Positions 50,128 to 59,421 of a DNA stretch of 64,000 nucleotides are shown piece by piece; positions within the stretch are counted from its first letter, which is position 1; the number at the start of each line of letters is the position of its first letter. Where the stretch lies: NCBI RefSeq assembly GCF_044784365.2, contig NZ_CP173062.2, one strand, 5' to 3'. The position numbers and the translations under genes were made by a program. The DNA is from Cetobacterium_A somerae (lineage in GTDB: Bacteria > Fusobacteriota > Fusobacteriia > Fusobacteriales > Fusobacteriaceae). The notes under the pieces are model-generated. The model was given only the letters and a program-made list of their open reading frames with translations, did not search any database and was not told the origin of the DNA.

Positions 50128-51399
50128 TTAATTCTCCATATAAAATTTTAAATTTATTTTATCTATTATTTCATTATTTTTATTTAATATATCATATGTA
50201 ATTTCTTGACCTTGTTCAAATTTTTCCAACTCATCAATGGAAACAAAAACTTTTCCATTCTCAACTTTAATTTTCATATTTTCAAACAATATTACTCTAG
50301 AATTTCCTAAATTATCTATAACCTCTTCAATATTATTAAGTTTTATTTTCAAGTTTTTATAGTTTTTATTTATAATATTTGAAGATTCAACTTCATAATA
50401 TTTATTATTTTTTTCTGAATCACCTATCTGTATTTTATCCTGACTATTATAATTTTTAGTTATTCCTATGATTTTAAAAATCTCCTTTTTACCACTTAAA
50501 ATAACTATTTTATCTATCAACGTATTTTTTTTATTTTTATAAGCTATACTCAAAATATCTCCTGAAATTTTGTAAGTCTTATTATAATTTAAATCTTTTG
50601 GTAGCTCTACTCCTATAAAAATTTCATTTGAATTTTTAAATATATTACCATAATCTAACTCCTCAAGAAAAACTCCTGGATATTTCTCTATCAAAGGGAC
50701 AACTTTAACAGTATTTCTATAATAATTAGTATCTTGATTATCTCCTTCTATTACCCCTTCTGGCTTTAAAATCAATCTTAATCCATCTAATTTATTTTCA
50801 CTTTTTGTTATTTCTAAATTATAATCATTTAATTGTATTTTTTTAACTATCAAATATTTTTTTCCATACTCTTGTTTTTTCAAAATTGGATTTTTATAAT
50901 CAAAATCTAAATATATATCCGAATTGAAATTAGGCATTTCTATCTTCAGAACTTGTGTCTCAATTTTGTCAGGATATCTATATTCTATTTCTAATTCATA
51001 TTCTTTTTCTTTTAAATCCCATTCATAAATCATTAATTCCATTTTTTGTCTATTTAAACTTTTCCATTTTAACTCTATAATCAAGCCATCTAAATCTATT
51101 TTCTCCATTTGAAAAGTATATTTATCCCAAATAACACTTTTTTCTTTTATTATTTCTTTGCCTTTTTTAATTATAACTTTCTCTAAATTTTTATCTATCT
51201 TCAAATTTTTTCCTAAAATATCTACAGTTGAAAAATATCCAACTGTATTTGGATAGGTTGGAATTGGAATATCAGAAAGAACGAGGTAATGCCCCTTTCC
51301 TAATAACGGTTCATTGGATTTATATTTTAAAGTTACTACATTTTTTGTTGCCATTATATTTGTATAAATCAAAAGCAATAGTATTAATATATTTTTCAT
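50128..51399 (-). CDS. Exported hypothetical protein, 423 residues
   Basis: I do not recognise a family. Residues 1-17 (NILILLLLIYTNIMA) form a signal peptide with A-T-K junction and no lipobox. The mature part is rich in Ile/Lys/Asn/Glu with alternating beta-type segments and no cysteines, which suggests repeated beta-sandwich domains at the surface or periplasm. It lies 48 nt upstream of the META/NlpC pair and is probably cotranscribed. Composition is like that of its neighbours. Confidence 0.7.
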   Translation of the reverse strand: MKNILILLLLIYTNIMATKNVVTLKYKSNEPLLGKGHYLVLSDIPIPTYPNTVGYFSTVDILGKNLKIDKNLEKVIIKKGKEIIKEKSVIWDKYTFQMEKIDLDGLIIELKWKSLNRQKMELMIYEWDLKEKEYELEIEYRYPDKIETQVLKIEMPNFNSDIYLDFDYKNPILKKQEYGKKYLIVKKIQLNDYNLEITKSENKLDGLRLILKPEGVIEGDNQDTNYYRNTVKVVPLIEKYPGVFLEELDYGNIFKNSNEIFIGVELPKDLNYNKTYKISGDILSIAYKNKKNTLIDKIVILSGKKEIFKIIGITKNYNSQDKIQIGDSEKNNKYYEVESSNIINKNYKNLKIKLNNIEEVIDNLGNSRVILFENMKIKVENGKVFVSIDELEKFEQGQEITYDILNKNNEIIDKINLKFYMEN

Positions 51400-51490
51400 A
51401 TTCCCCCCAAATGTTTTTTCTATATATACTTCTATTAAATTATACTATATTTTTTTATTAAAAAAAGAAATGTTACAAAAAATAAAAAAA

Positions 51491-51510
51491 AACTCCTTCT
51501 ATAAGGAGTT
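51491..51510 (-). terminator. Terminator of the three-tRNA operon
   Basis: An 8-bp stem AACTCCTT/AAGGAGTT with a 4-nt loop. Read leftward it is followed by a long U run. Confidence 0.85.
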
Positions 51511-51522
51511 AATAACTTTTTA

Positions 51523-51598
<76 letters not shown>

Positions 51599-51606
51599 TT
51601 ATAAAA

Positions 51607-51691
51607 TGGTGGTGAGAGAAGGATTCGAACCTTCGAAGGCAGAGCCGTCAGATTTACAGTCTGATCCCTTTGGCCGCTCGGGAACCTCACC
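51607..51691 (-). tRNA. tRNA-Tyr (GUA)
   Basis: A class II tRNA with a long variable arm, encoded CCA and anticodon GUA in loop CTGTAAA. Confidence 0.94.
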
Positions 51692-51698
51692 ACTTGTA

Positions 51699-51786
51699 TG
51701 GTGCCTGGGGCCGGAATCGAACCGGCACGCTATCAGATAGCTCAGGATTTTAAGTCCTGTGCGTCTACCTATTCCGCCACCCAGGC
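51699..51786 (-). tRNA. tRNA-Leu (UAA), copy 2
   Basis: An 88-nt tRNA that appears identical to copy 1 at 42923-43010. First in its operon, behind a near-identical promoter and leader. Confidence 0.95.
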
Positions 51787-51813
51787 GTGATTGCTTTCGC
51801 TTTCAACAAATTA

Positions 51814-51842
51814 ATAATACCATAATTTAAAGTTCATGTCAA
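51814..51842 (-). promoter_or_regulatory. Promoter of the three-tRNA operon
   Basis: On the minus strand TTGACA (51842-51837), a 17-bp spacer and TATTAT (51819-51814), followed by the shared leader GTTGAAAGCGAAAGC. Confidence 0.88.
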
Positions 51843-51875
51843 CAACTTTTTTTATTTTTTTTAATAATGTCTCTG

Positions 51876-51904
51876 TTGCTTTTTAGAAACTTTAATGCTA
51901 CTAT
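51876..51904 (+). promoter_or_regulatory. Promoter of the ThrE-type exporter genes
   Basis: TTGCTT (51876-51881), a 17-bp spacer and TACTAT (51899-51904) lie about 38 nt upstream of the ATG at 51943. Confidence 0.55.
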
Positions 51905-51942
51905 TAGATGTGTTTTAAATTTTTATAATTATAGGAGATTTT

Positions 51943-52716
51943 ATGCCAAAAAAACAACTAATTACCGAACATCGTGTTCTTCAACTAGCGACTTTCGCCG
52001 GAAAAATAGTTCTTACTAGCGGAGGTGAAGTTTATAGAGTCGAGGATATTATTGCTCGAATCGGTCAACATTTTAATTTGAAAATTGACTGCTTTGCTAC
52101 ATTAACATGTATTATTGTTTCTGGAAAAAATATTGATGATGAAGTTGTTTCTTTAGTAGAAAGAATTAGTTCTCGATCTACAAATTTAGATAAAATTCAT
52201 CAAGTTCATAAATTAATAAATGAAATCGAAAAATACTCTTTTTCAGAATTAAAAAAATCTTTAGAAGATATTAATAAAATATCCCCTTATGGTTTTGGTA
52301 TGAATTTTATTGCCTCTGCACTAGGAGCAGCAAGCTTTGTTGTTTCTTTTAAAGGGGGACCAAACGATTTTGCTGCTGCTTTTGTTGCAGGATGTGGTGT
52401 CGCTTTATTTTCTTATATTATTTCAGGATTACAACTAAATAGCTTCTTTATAAATTTAATTTCTGGAGCAATTTGTGCCTTTGTTTCTAACTTATTTTAT
52501 GTTAATGGAATAATTACAACACCATCTATAAGTATAATTTCTTCTTTGATGTTACTTGTTCCCGGAGTTGCTTTTATAAACTCTATCAGAGATATTATTG
52601 CTGGAGATTTAGTTTCTGGTACTTCAAGAGCTATGGAAGTTCTTATGATTGGTGGAGCGATAGCTATTGGAGCTGGATTAGTTACAAAACTTTTTTTTAA
52701 TTTTGGAGGATTTTAA
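51943..52716 (+). CDS. Threonine/serine exporter, ThrE N-terminal component
   Basis: A 257-residue ThrE/DUF1212 protein. The N-terminal cytoplasmic part has FAGKIVLTSGGEVYRVEDIIARIGQHF, then five helices including the MLLVPGVAFINSIRDIIAGDLVSG motif. This family exports threonine and serine. In Corynebacterium ThrE is one chain; here the second half is a separate gene overlapping by 1 nt, as in many low-GC bacteria. Confidence 0.9.
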   Translation: MPKKQLITEHRVLQLATFAGKIVLTSGGEVYRVEDIIARIGQHFNLKIDCFATLTCIIVSGKNIDDEVVSLVERISSRSTNLDKIHQVHKLINEIEKYSFSELKKSLEDINKISPYGFGMNFIASALGAASFVVSFKGGPNDFAAAFVAGCGVALFSYIISGLQLNSFFINLISGAICAFVSNLFYVNGIITTPSISIISSLMLLVPGVAFINSIRDIIAGDLVSGTSRAMEVLMIGGAIAIGAGLVTKLFFNFGGF

Positions 52717-53144
52717 TGTTTTTTATAGAAGTTATTTTTGCTTTTTTTATTACAATCAGTTTCGCTATTCTTTTCAATGTTAGAGGTAAACTTATTATTT
52801 ATTCTGGAATCGGCGGTGCTATAAGCTGGCTTTTTTATTTACTTTTTACAAAAGAAGGCTATTCTTACTCTACATGCTATCTTTTGGCAACAGCCATCAC
52901 TGCTTTTTATTCTGAGATTATGGCAAAAAGATTACAAACTACAGTTCCTACACTACTTATAGCAGCTCTAATTCCTATGGCTCCTGGTGGTGGAGTTTAT
53001 TACACTATGCTATATCTAATTCAAAATAAATACCAAGATTCTATGCTAAAAGGTATGGAAACTTCAATAATTGCTGGTTCTATGGCTCTTGGAATAATTT
53101 TAGTAACTACATTTTTTAGAATTTTCCATCTTACAAAGAGATAA
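52716..53144 (+). CDS. Threonine/serine exporter, ThrE C-terminal component (ThrE_2)
   Basis: A 142-residue protein of five helices (DUF3815). It has ATAITAFYSEIMAKRLQTTVPTLLIAALIPMAPGGGVYYTML, with the PxxPGG motif typical of the family. Its ATG overlaps the stop of the first component. The last 45 nt overlap the 3' end of the convergent MocR gene. Confidence 0.88.
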   Translation: MFFIEVIFAFFITISFAILFNVRGKLIIYSGIGGAISWLFYLLFTKEGYSYSTCYLLATAITAFYSEIMAKRLQTTVPTLLIAALIPMAPGGGVYYTMLYLIQNKYQDSMLKGMETSIIAGSMALGIILVTTFFRIFHLTKR

Positions 53145-54545
53145 TGTTTTTTCTAGTATCTCCAATCCTTTTTCTATTTCAAGTAGGGTTGGAGATATAA
53201 AACTTAACCTAATTTTACAAACATCTCTCTTATCCTTATAAAATAAAGCTCCTGGCAAAAGAGCTACTCCTTCTTCTTTACATTTTAAATAAAATTTTTC
53301 ACCATCTATATTATCTGAAAGTTTAACCCAAATAAAAAACCCTCCATTTGGTTTATGCATAACACTTAGTCCTTGAATTTTCTTTAACAACTTTAAGCAT
53401 AGCTTTTGTTTTTTGCCAAATTCTTTTCTTAATAAAGATAAATGTTCATGTAATTTATTTTTAACTATAAATTTTTCTAAAATTTTTTGATTTATTCCAG
53501 AGGTTGTCGTATCTAACCCATATTTTATTAAAAGAACCCTTTGCATAAGATTTTCTGGTACTGTCATTATTGCCAATCCAATTCCAGGCATAAGTATCTT
53601 TGAATATGTTTTAACATAAATAACCTTCTCTTGTCCTAATTTATCCAAACTTTTTAAAGTTTTAGGTTTTGTTTCTGTATAATAAAAATCTGAAAAACTA
53701 TCATCTTCAACTATATAAAATCCATATTTTTCAGCTAGTTGTAAAAGTTGTTCTCTCTTTTCCAAAGACCAAGTAACACCTGTAGGATTCTGAAAATTTA
53801 TACACTCATATACAAAATCTATTTTTTCTTCTTTTAATATCTCTTCAAACTCTTTCAAATCCCAACCATCTTCTTTAATATCTAAAGATTTTATATTACA
53901 CCATCCTTTAAATATATTTAAAGCATTTGGGTAAGTTGGATCTGATAATACAACTGTTGGTTTTGTTTCTTTTGAAAAAAGTTTTATAACTATATCTAAA
54001 GCTTGTTGAGTTCCTGATGTTATTTGGATATTTTCCTTTTTTACAAAAATATCTTCTTTTTCAAACTCCTCTGAGAGTAAGTAGCGAAGACTATCTACTC
54101 CTTGAACATTTTGGTATTGAAAAATCTCTCCCCCATACTCTCGAATAACTTCATCAAAAAACATTTTATAATCTTCAATAGGAAAATATTTAGAGCTTGG
54201 AGTTCCATTCGAAAAGTTTATTCTTTCTATTATTTGATTTTGTCCATATTTGAAGCTTTCTATTAAAGGTATCTCTTTTTGCTCTATTTCAAATTCACAA
54301 ATTTGTTCTACAAAACACCCTTTTCCAGAGATTTTTTTTATCAACCCTTTTTTCTCTAAAATATTATAACTTTGAATAACTGTATTTTGATTTATATCTA
54401 GTTTTATTGCAACTTGACGAATCGACGGTAACTTTGCTCCTACTTTAATATCCCCTGATAAAATCTGCTTTTTTAGACACTGATAAATCTGTAGATATAA
54501 GCTTTCTTTTGAATTTTTATCTATATAAATATTAATTTTAGACAT
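53100..54545 (-). CDS. MocR/GntR-family regulator with an aminotransferase domain
   Basis: About 481 residues. The ATG at 54545 follows GAGG; a GTG two codons upstream overlaps that site. The winged helix (about 5-75) has SLYLQIYQCLKKQILSGDIKVGAKLPSIRQVA and LDINQNTVIQSYNILEKKGL. The aminotransferase fold I domain follows, with SGTQQALDIV, NFQNPTGVTW and the PLP lysine in YVKTYSKILMPGIGLAIM. Such proteins sense PLP or an amine ligand. It is divergent from two MATE genes, with shared boxes between, so it may regulate efflux rather than PLP synthesis. Confidence 0.9.
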   Translation of the reverse strand: MSKINIYIDKNSKESLYLQIYQCLKKQILSGDIKVGAKLPSIRQVAIKLDINQNTVIQSYNILEKKGLIKKISGKGCFVEQICEFEIEQKEIPLIESFKYGQNQIIERINFSNGTPSSKYFPIEDYKMFFDEVIREYGGEIFQYQNVQGVDSLRYLLSEEFEKEDIFVKKENIQITSGTQQALDIVIKLFSKETKPTVVLSDPTYPNALNIFKGWCNIKSLDIKEDGWDLKEFEEILKEEKIDFVYECINFQNPTGVTWSLEKREQLLQLAEKYGFYIVEDDSFSDFYYTETKPKTLKSLDKLGQEKVIYVKTYSKILMPGIGLAIMTVPENLMQRVLLIKYGLDTTTSGINQKILEKFIVKNKLHEHLSLLRKEFGKKQKLCLKLLKKIQGLSVMHKPNGGFFIWVKLSDNIDGEKFYLKCKEEGVALLPGALFYKDKRDVCKIRLSFISPTLLEIEKGLEILEKTLSLCKMENSKKCSY

Positions 54546-54583
54546 ATACACCCTCTTTATTTTATTTATCTAATTTTGAATAT

Positions 54584-54612
54584 ATAATACACCTATTTTC
54601 TTTGGATTCCAA
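54584..54612 (-). promoter_or_regulatory. Promoter of the MocR gene
   Basis: On the minus strand TTGGAA (54612-54607), a 17-bp spacer and TATTAT (54589-54584). The -35 lies within the palindrome TTGGATTCCAA (54602-54612), and an AAGAAAAT box lies in the spacer. Confidence 0.65.
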
Positions 54613-54630
54613 TTACTTATTTATATGTTA

Positions 54631-54666
54631 AAGAAAATTGATTTTCTTAATTTTTTAAGATATAAT
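54631..54666 (+). promoter_or_regulatory. Promoter and palindromic operator of the MATE pair
   Basis: TTGATT (54638-54643), a 17-bp spacer and TATAAT (54661-54666). The -35 is inside the perfect inverted repeat AAGAAAAT-TG-ATTTTCTT (54631-54648), a likely binding site for the divergent MocR protein. Confidence 0.7.
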
Positions 54667-54703
54667 CATACTTATACTATATTTAAATAAACTGGGGGAA
54701 TGA

Positions 54704-56113
54704 ATGAAAGAAAAACACAAAGAAATGGGAGAGCAGCCCATCGGTCAACTGCTTTTAAAATTTTCACTTCCTGCTATGATTGGAATGTTTGTAAATGCTT
54801 TATACAATATAGTAGACAGAATTTATATTGGAAATATACCTGAAATTGGTCCGGTTGCTATTGCAGGTGTTGGAGTTGTTTTTCCAATAATGATAATCTC
54901 TCTTGGTTTCTGTCTTCTAATTGGATTAGGTGGCGCTACTAATATCTCTATTTCATTAGGAAGAAAACGAAAAGATTTAGCTGAAAAATTTTTAGGTAAT
55001 GCTACTTCATTATCAATTATATTCGGTATCGTTTTAAGTTTTATAATAATTTTTACAATGGATCTATATATTGGAAAATTAGGAACAAGCCCTGTCACGG
55101 AACCATTTGCCAGAGATTACTTAACAATTGTCGCTCTTGGTTTTCCTTTTTTAATGGTTGGGTACGCTACTAACGCAGCCGTTAGATCTGATGGAAATCC
55201 TAAAATTTCTATGATTACTCTTTTACTTGGAGCAATCACAAATATCATTTTAGATCCTATCTTTATCTTTGGATTAAATTTAGGAGTTAAAGGTGCTGCA
55301 CTTGCAACTATTATTTCTCAAATTGTTTCTGCAATTTGGACTGTTGGTTACTTCACATCAAAATTTAGCGGAATTAAACTCCATTTAAAAAACTTACTTC
55401 TTGAATGGGAGAAAGTTAAAGAAATTTTTATTATTGGAGCTGGACCATTTGTTTTACAATTAGGTTCTAGTGCTGTAAACTTTATATTAAATAGTAGCCT
55501 TATGAAGTATGGTGGAGATACTGCTGTTGGAGCAATGACCATTGTTAATGCAGTAAACACTTTCATTCTTATGCCTATCTTTGGTATAAATCAAGGAGTT
55601 CAACCTATTCTTGGATTTAACTATGGAGCAAGATTTTTTCACAGAGTTAGACAAGCTTTTATACTAGCTGTGAAAGGTGCTGTTACTATTTCTACTATTG
55701 GATTTTTAGCTATTCAATTTTTATCTAAATATTTTATAGTTATCTTTACTAGCAATCCTGAACTTCTAGATGCTGCATCAAAAGGTCTTAAAGTTTTTAC
55801 TTTAATGTTTCCTTTTATAGGTTTCCAAATTATAGCAGCAGTTTATTTTCAGGCTATTGGAAAACCAAAAACTACTATGTTTTTAAGCTTATCAAGACAA
55901 GTTTTATTTTTAATCCCTATTGTTTTAATTTTTTCTAGAATCTGGGGAGTTCGTGGTGTATGGATGGCTGTGCCATCTGCAGATATATTATCTGTTATTG
56001 TTACTTTTATTATGACAAAAAAAGAGATGAAAAATCTTAAACTTTTAGAAAATGAAAAGGACTTGAGAAAAAATGTCAACGAAAATCAATCAACTAGAGA
56101 ATCAACCAATTAA
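54704..56113 (+). CDS. MATE family efflux transporter (first of a pair)
   Basis: A 469-residue 12-helix transporter of the MepA/NorM type. The N-half has ALYNIVDRIYIGNI, then VVFPIMIISLGFCLLIGLGGATNISISLG. The C-half has GAMTIVNAVNTFILMPIFGINQGVQPILGFNYGA. The C terminus is charged and its last 41 nt overlap the next MATE gene. Transcribed divergently from a MocR regulator with a shared operator region. The substrate is unknown. Confidence 0.92.
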   Translation: MKEKHKEMGEQPIGQLLLKFSLPAMIGMFVNALYNIVDRIYIGNIPEIGPVAIAGVGVVFPIMIISLGFCLLIGLGGATNISISLGRKRKDLAEKFLGNATSLSIIFGIVLSFIIIFTMDLYIGKLGTSPVTEPFARDYLTIVALGFPFLMVGYATNAAVRSDGNPKISMITLLLGAITNIILDPIFIFGLNLGVKGAALATIISQIVSAIWTVGYFTSKFSGIKLHLKNLLLEWEKVKEIFIIGAGPFVLQLGSSAVNFILNSSLMKYGGDTAVGAMTIVNAVNTFILMPIFGINQGVQPILGFNYGARFFHRVRQAFILAVKGAVTISTIGFLAIQFLSKYFIVIFTSNPELLDAASKGLKVFTLMFPFIGFQIIAAVYFQAIGKPKTTMFLSLSRQVLFLIPIVLIFSRIWGVRGVWMAVPSADILSVIVTFIMTKKEMKNLKLLENEKDLRKNVNENQSTRESTN

Positions 56114-57413
56114 TAAACTATTTTATAAATTTGCTATCCCAGCTTCAATTGGAATGCTTGTTAACTCCCTTTATGTAGTTGCTGATGGAGTTTTTATATC
56201 AAGAGGTATCGGAAGTATTGGAATTGCCGCTGTTAATATTGGATATCCTATAATTAACTTAACAGCTGCTCTAAGTCTTATGTTTGGAGCTGGAGGAGCT
56301 ACTTTAATATCTTTAAAAAGTGATGACCAAGATTTTAAAAATAAAAGTTTTACATATACAATTATTTTAAATCTTATTTTTTATATTTTAATAGCTTCTG
56401 TTGTTTTCATGTTTCCCAATAAAATAATGAAATCTCTAGGAGCAACAGAACTTTTACTTCCTATGGTTAAAGATTATATGTATCCATGTATTGTAGCTAC
56501 TTTCTTTTTGATGCTATCAATATCATTAAATGCTATTGTTAGAAATGATAATGCTCCTAGAAAAGCCATGAATTCACTTTTTATTGGAGCTATTACAAAT
56601 ATTGTTCTAGATTATATCTTCATATTTAAGTTAAAAATGGGAATTGAGGGTGGAGCTTATGCTACGGCTATTGGACAAGTTTTATCAGCAGTATACCTAT
56701 GTATGCACTTTCCTAAATCAACTTTTAGATTATCCTTTGATATAAAAGATATCCAATGGAATTTAATGGGAAAAATTTGTTCTTTAGGCTTCTCATCTTT
56801 CATTTTAGAGTTTGCAGTTATGGTAATAACAATTCTTTTAAATATAACTCTTTCTAGAACAGAAGGACAAATAGGAGTTGCTGCTTACGGAATAATCTCT
56901 TATTCATTTGTTATCTATAGAATGTTATTTACAGGTTTAGCCCAAGGAATCCAACCATTAGTTAGCTTTAACTATGGACGTCGAAATTATAGAAGAGTTC
57001 TAGAAATTTTTAGATATGCTCATAAATTCTGTTTTATTGCTACTACAATAGCTTTAATTTTAATAAAATTCTTTGCTTTAGATGTTGTTAAAGTTTTTAC
57101 ACACGAATCTCATCTATTTGAGTATACAGCTAAAGGTTTATTTTTATACTCTAGTGCCATTATTTTTGTAGGAGCTAACTTTATGAATATCTCTTACTTA
57201 CAAGCTATGGATAAAGCTTTTTTAGCTAATATAATATCAGTTTGTAGAGGTGTGGTATTTATGGGAATCGGAATTGTTATTTTACCAAAACTTCTTGGAG
57301 TTGATGGAATCTGGTTAACACTTCCATTTGCAGATGTATTAACATTTATTTTAACTCTTATAATCTTTAAAATTCTAGGTATTAATAAAAATTTAAAAGC
57401 CTCAAGTATATAG
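56073..57413 (+). CDS. MATE family efflux transporter (second of a pair)
   Basis: A 446-residue MATE protein with ASIGMLVNSLYVVADGVFISRGIG, LSLMFGAGGATLISL and, in the C-half, LFTGLAQGIQPLVSFNYGRR. It starts 41 nt inside the previous MATE gene, with only a weak GAG-rich site upstream, so translation probably depends on that of the first gene. The two proteins are clearly different, so this is an old duplication. Possible division of substrates or paired function. Confidence 0.9.
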   Translation: MSTKINQLENQPINKLFYKFAIPASIGMLVNSLYVVADGVFISRGIGSIGIAAVNIGYPIINLTAALSLMFGAGGATLISLKSDDQDFKNKSFTYTIILNLIFYILIASVVFMFPNKIMKSLGATELLLPMVKDYMYPCIVATFFLMLSISLNAIVRNDNAPRKAMNSLFIGAITNIVLDYIFIFKLKMGIEGGAYATAIGQVLSAVYLCMHFPKSTFRLSFDIKDIQWNLMGKICSLGFSSFILEFAVMVITILLNITLSRTEGQIGVAAYGIISYSFVIYRMLFTGLAQGIQPLVSFNYGRRNYRRVLEIFRYAHKFCFIATTIALILIKFFALDVVKVFTHESHLFEYTAKGLFLYSSAIIFVGANFMNISYLQAMDKAFLANIISVCRGVVFMGIGIVILPKLLGVDGIWLTLPFADVLTFILTLIIFKILGINKNLKASSI

Positions 57414-57443
57414 AAAAACTCAGAGAATATCCTCTGAGTTTTT
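57414..57443. terminator. Bidirectional intrinsic terminator
   Basis: A 12-bp stem AAAAACTCAGAG/CTCTGAGTTTTT with a 6-nt loop, between the MATE pair and the convergent flavodoxin-like gene. Confidence 0.9.
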
Positions 57444-57447
57444 TATT

Positions 57448-58086
57448 TTATCTTATAAAGTGAGTGTATTTTTTATTTTCTTTTTCTGGTGGAATAATTG
57501 TATCTTTTGTATAATCAACCATCTTTAAAAGCCAAGCCATATTTTTTCCCAAAATTCTCATTATTTGTTTTCCTTCTTCATCTTGCTCAACCTCTCCAGG
57601 TCTTAATCCATGTATTACACTCCAATAATTTGTTGAAGGCATCAACATTTCTGAATAATTTAAATAATTATTTAACTGATCAAATGTTGGAACTCCTCCT
57701 GATCTTCTTACTGCAACAACTGATGCACCAACTTTATGTCTAAAAAGTCCTCCGTTAACTGATGCTACATAAAATGCTCTATCTAAAAAAGCTTTCATAG
57801 TTGCTCCTAAAGAAGCAAAATGAACTGGCGATCCCAATAAAACACCATCTGCTTCTTTAATTTTTTGTATCCATTCATTTACAAAATTCTCTTCACTCAT
57901 AACACACTTTTCATCTCTATTTTTAGCACACCCATTACAACCTATGCAACCTCTAATAGCCTTATTTCCCACATGAACTATCTCTAGTTCTATACCTTCT
58001 TTTTCTAGCTCTTCTCCTACCATCTTCAATGCAAAATATGTATTACCTTTTTCTCTTGGGCTTCCATTAAATGCAACAACCTTCAT
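57448..58086 (-). CDS. Flavodoxin-fold NAD(P)H-dependent oxidoreductase, iron-sulfur flavoprotein-like
   Basis: A 212-residue flavodoxin-fold protein. FNGSPREKGNTYFAL binds the FMN phosphate and GSPVHFASLGATMKAFLDRAF is the second FMN loop. Between them is a compact Cys motif, CIGCNGCAKNRDEKC (about 47-61), which in archaeal and clostridial iron-sulfur flavoproteins binds a [4Fe-4S] cluster. It probably acts in electron transfer or reduction of quinones or nitro compounds. Single gene, divergent from coaBC. Confidence 0.85.
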   Translation of the reverse strand: MKVVAFNGSPREKGNTYFALKMVGEELEKEGIELEIVHVGNKAIRGCIGCNGCAKNRDEKCVMSEENFVNEWIQKIKEADGVLLGSPVHFASLGATMKAFLDRAFYVASVNGGLFRHKVGASVVAVRRSGGVPTFDQLNNYLNYSEMLMPSTNYWSVIHGLRPGEVEQDEEGKQIMRILGKNMAWLLKMVDYTKDTIIPPEKENKKYTHFIR

Positions 58087-58204
58087 AAAAACCTCCTTTA
58101 ATTTAATTATAATTTTAATTATATAACAAATTCTATTTTTTTTCAGCTTAAAATAGTATAATATATAAAAAAGATTCTAATTTTCTTTACTTAGGAGGAT
58201 AAAT

Positions 58205-59389
58205 ATGAAAAATATTTTAATTGGAGTTACTGGTGGGATTGCCGCTTATAAGTCTGCTAATATAATCTCAATATTAAGAAAAAAAGGATATAACGTTAAA
58301 GTTATAATGACTGAAAGTGCCACTAAAATAATTACTCCTCAAACTTTAGAAACTCTTTCTAGAAATAGAGTTGTAACAGATATGTGGGAAAGAAATCATC
58401 AAATTGAAGTTGAACATATATCATTAGCAGAATGGGCTGATGCTTTTTTAATTGCTCCAGCAACTTATAATATTGTAGGAAAAGTAGCTAACGGAATTGC
58501 TGACGATATGCTATCTACTGTTATTTCAGCATGTAAAAAACCTACATACTTTGCTTTAGCAATGAATGTGAATATGTATGAGAATCCAATTTTAAAAGAA
58601 AATATACAAAAATTGGAAAAATTAGGTTATAAGTTTATAGAATCTGACGAAGGATTTTTAGCTTGTAATGTTAATGCTAAAGGAAGATTAAAAAATGAAA
58701 ATGAAATAGTTGAAATTATAGAGAAAGATTTAACAACTCCTATTCCTAAACTATTAAAAGGAAAGAAAGTTATTATTACAGCAGGTAGAACTGAAGAACC
58801 TTTAGATCCTATAAGATATTTTTCAAATAGGTCTAGTGGGCAAATGGGATATTCTTTAGCTAAAGTCGCTGTAGATTTAGGAGCTGATGTAACTTTAGTT
58901 TCTGGCCCTACAAATCTTGAAATTCCACATGGTCTAAAAGAGTTTATTAGAATAAGAAGTGCTATTGATATGTTTGATGCTGTCATGGAAAGATTTGATT
59001 CTCAAGATATCGGTATAGCTTGTGCTGCTGTTGCAGATTATAGACCTAAAAACTACTCCACTGAAAAAATTAAAAAATCTGACGGTGAATTAACAATAGT
59101 GTTAGAACGAAATCCTGATATTTTATTCAATATGGGAGAAAAAAAGAAAAACCAAATTTTAGTTGGATTTGCTGCAGAAACTGAAAACATTATCGAGAAC
59201 GCAAAGAAAAAATTAATCAAGAAAAATTTAGATTTTATTGTTGCTAATAATGCTGAAAACATGCAAAAATCAACTAACAGCATACAAATTATAAAAAAAT
59301 CTGGCGAAAATATTATTTATAAAGAACAACCAAAATCTGAAATTGCAAAACATATTTTTAATGAAATTTTAAAAGAAGTCAAAATGTAA
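58205..59389 (+). CDS. coaBC: Phosphopantothenoylcysteine decarboxylase/phosphopantothenate-cysteine ligase
   Basis: A 394-residue bifunctional enzyme of coenzyme A synthesis. The CoaC half (1-180) has GVTGGIAAYKSANII, APATYNIVGKVANGIADDML, ALAMNVNMYENP and LACNVNAKGRL. The CoaB half has VIITAGRTEEPLDPIRYFSNRSSGQMGYSLA, CAAVADYRPK and LVGFAAETEN. Full length with all parts present. It has TAGGAGG and is monocistronic. Confidence 0.96.
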   Translation: MKNILIGVTGGIAAYKSANIISILRKKGYNVKVIMTESATKIITPQTLETLSRNRVVTDMWERNHQIEVEHISLAEWADAFLIAPATYNIVGKVANGIADDMLSTVISACKKPTYFALAMNVNMYENPILKENIQKLEKLGYKFIESDEGFLACNVNAKGRLKNENEIVEIIEKDLTTPIPKLLKGKKVIITAGRTEEPLDPIRYFSNRSSGQMGYSLAKVAVDLGADVTLVSGPTNLEIPHGLKEFIRIRSAIDMFDAVMERFDSQDIGIACAAVADYRPKNYSTEKIKKSDGELTIVLERNPDILFNMGEKKKNQILVGFAAETENIIENAKKKLIKKNLDFIVANNAENMQKSTNSIQIIKKSGENIIYKEQPKSEIAKHIFNEILKEVKM

Positions 59390-59393
59390 TCAA

Positions 59394-59421
59394 AAAAACA
59401 GGTAAAAAATTACCTGTTTTT
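59394..59421 (+). terminator. Terminator of coaBC
   Basis: A 12-bp stem AAAAACAGGTAA/TTACCTGTTTTT with AAAA loop. Confidence 0.92.
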
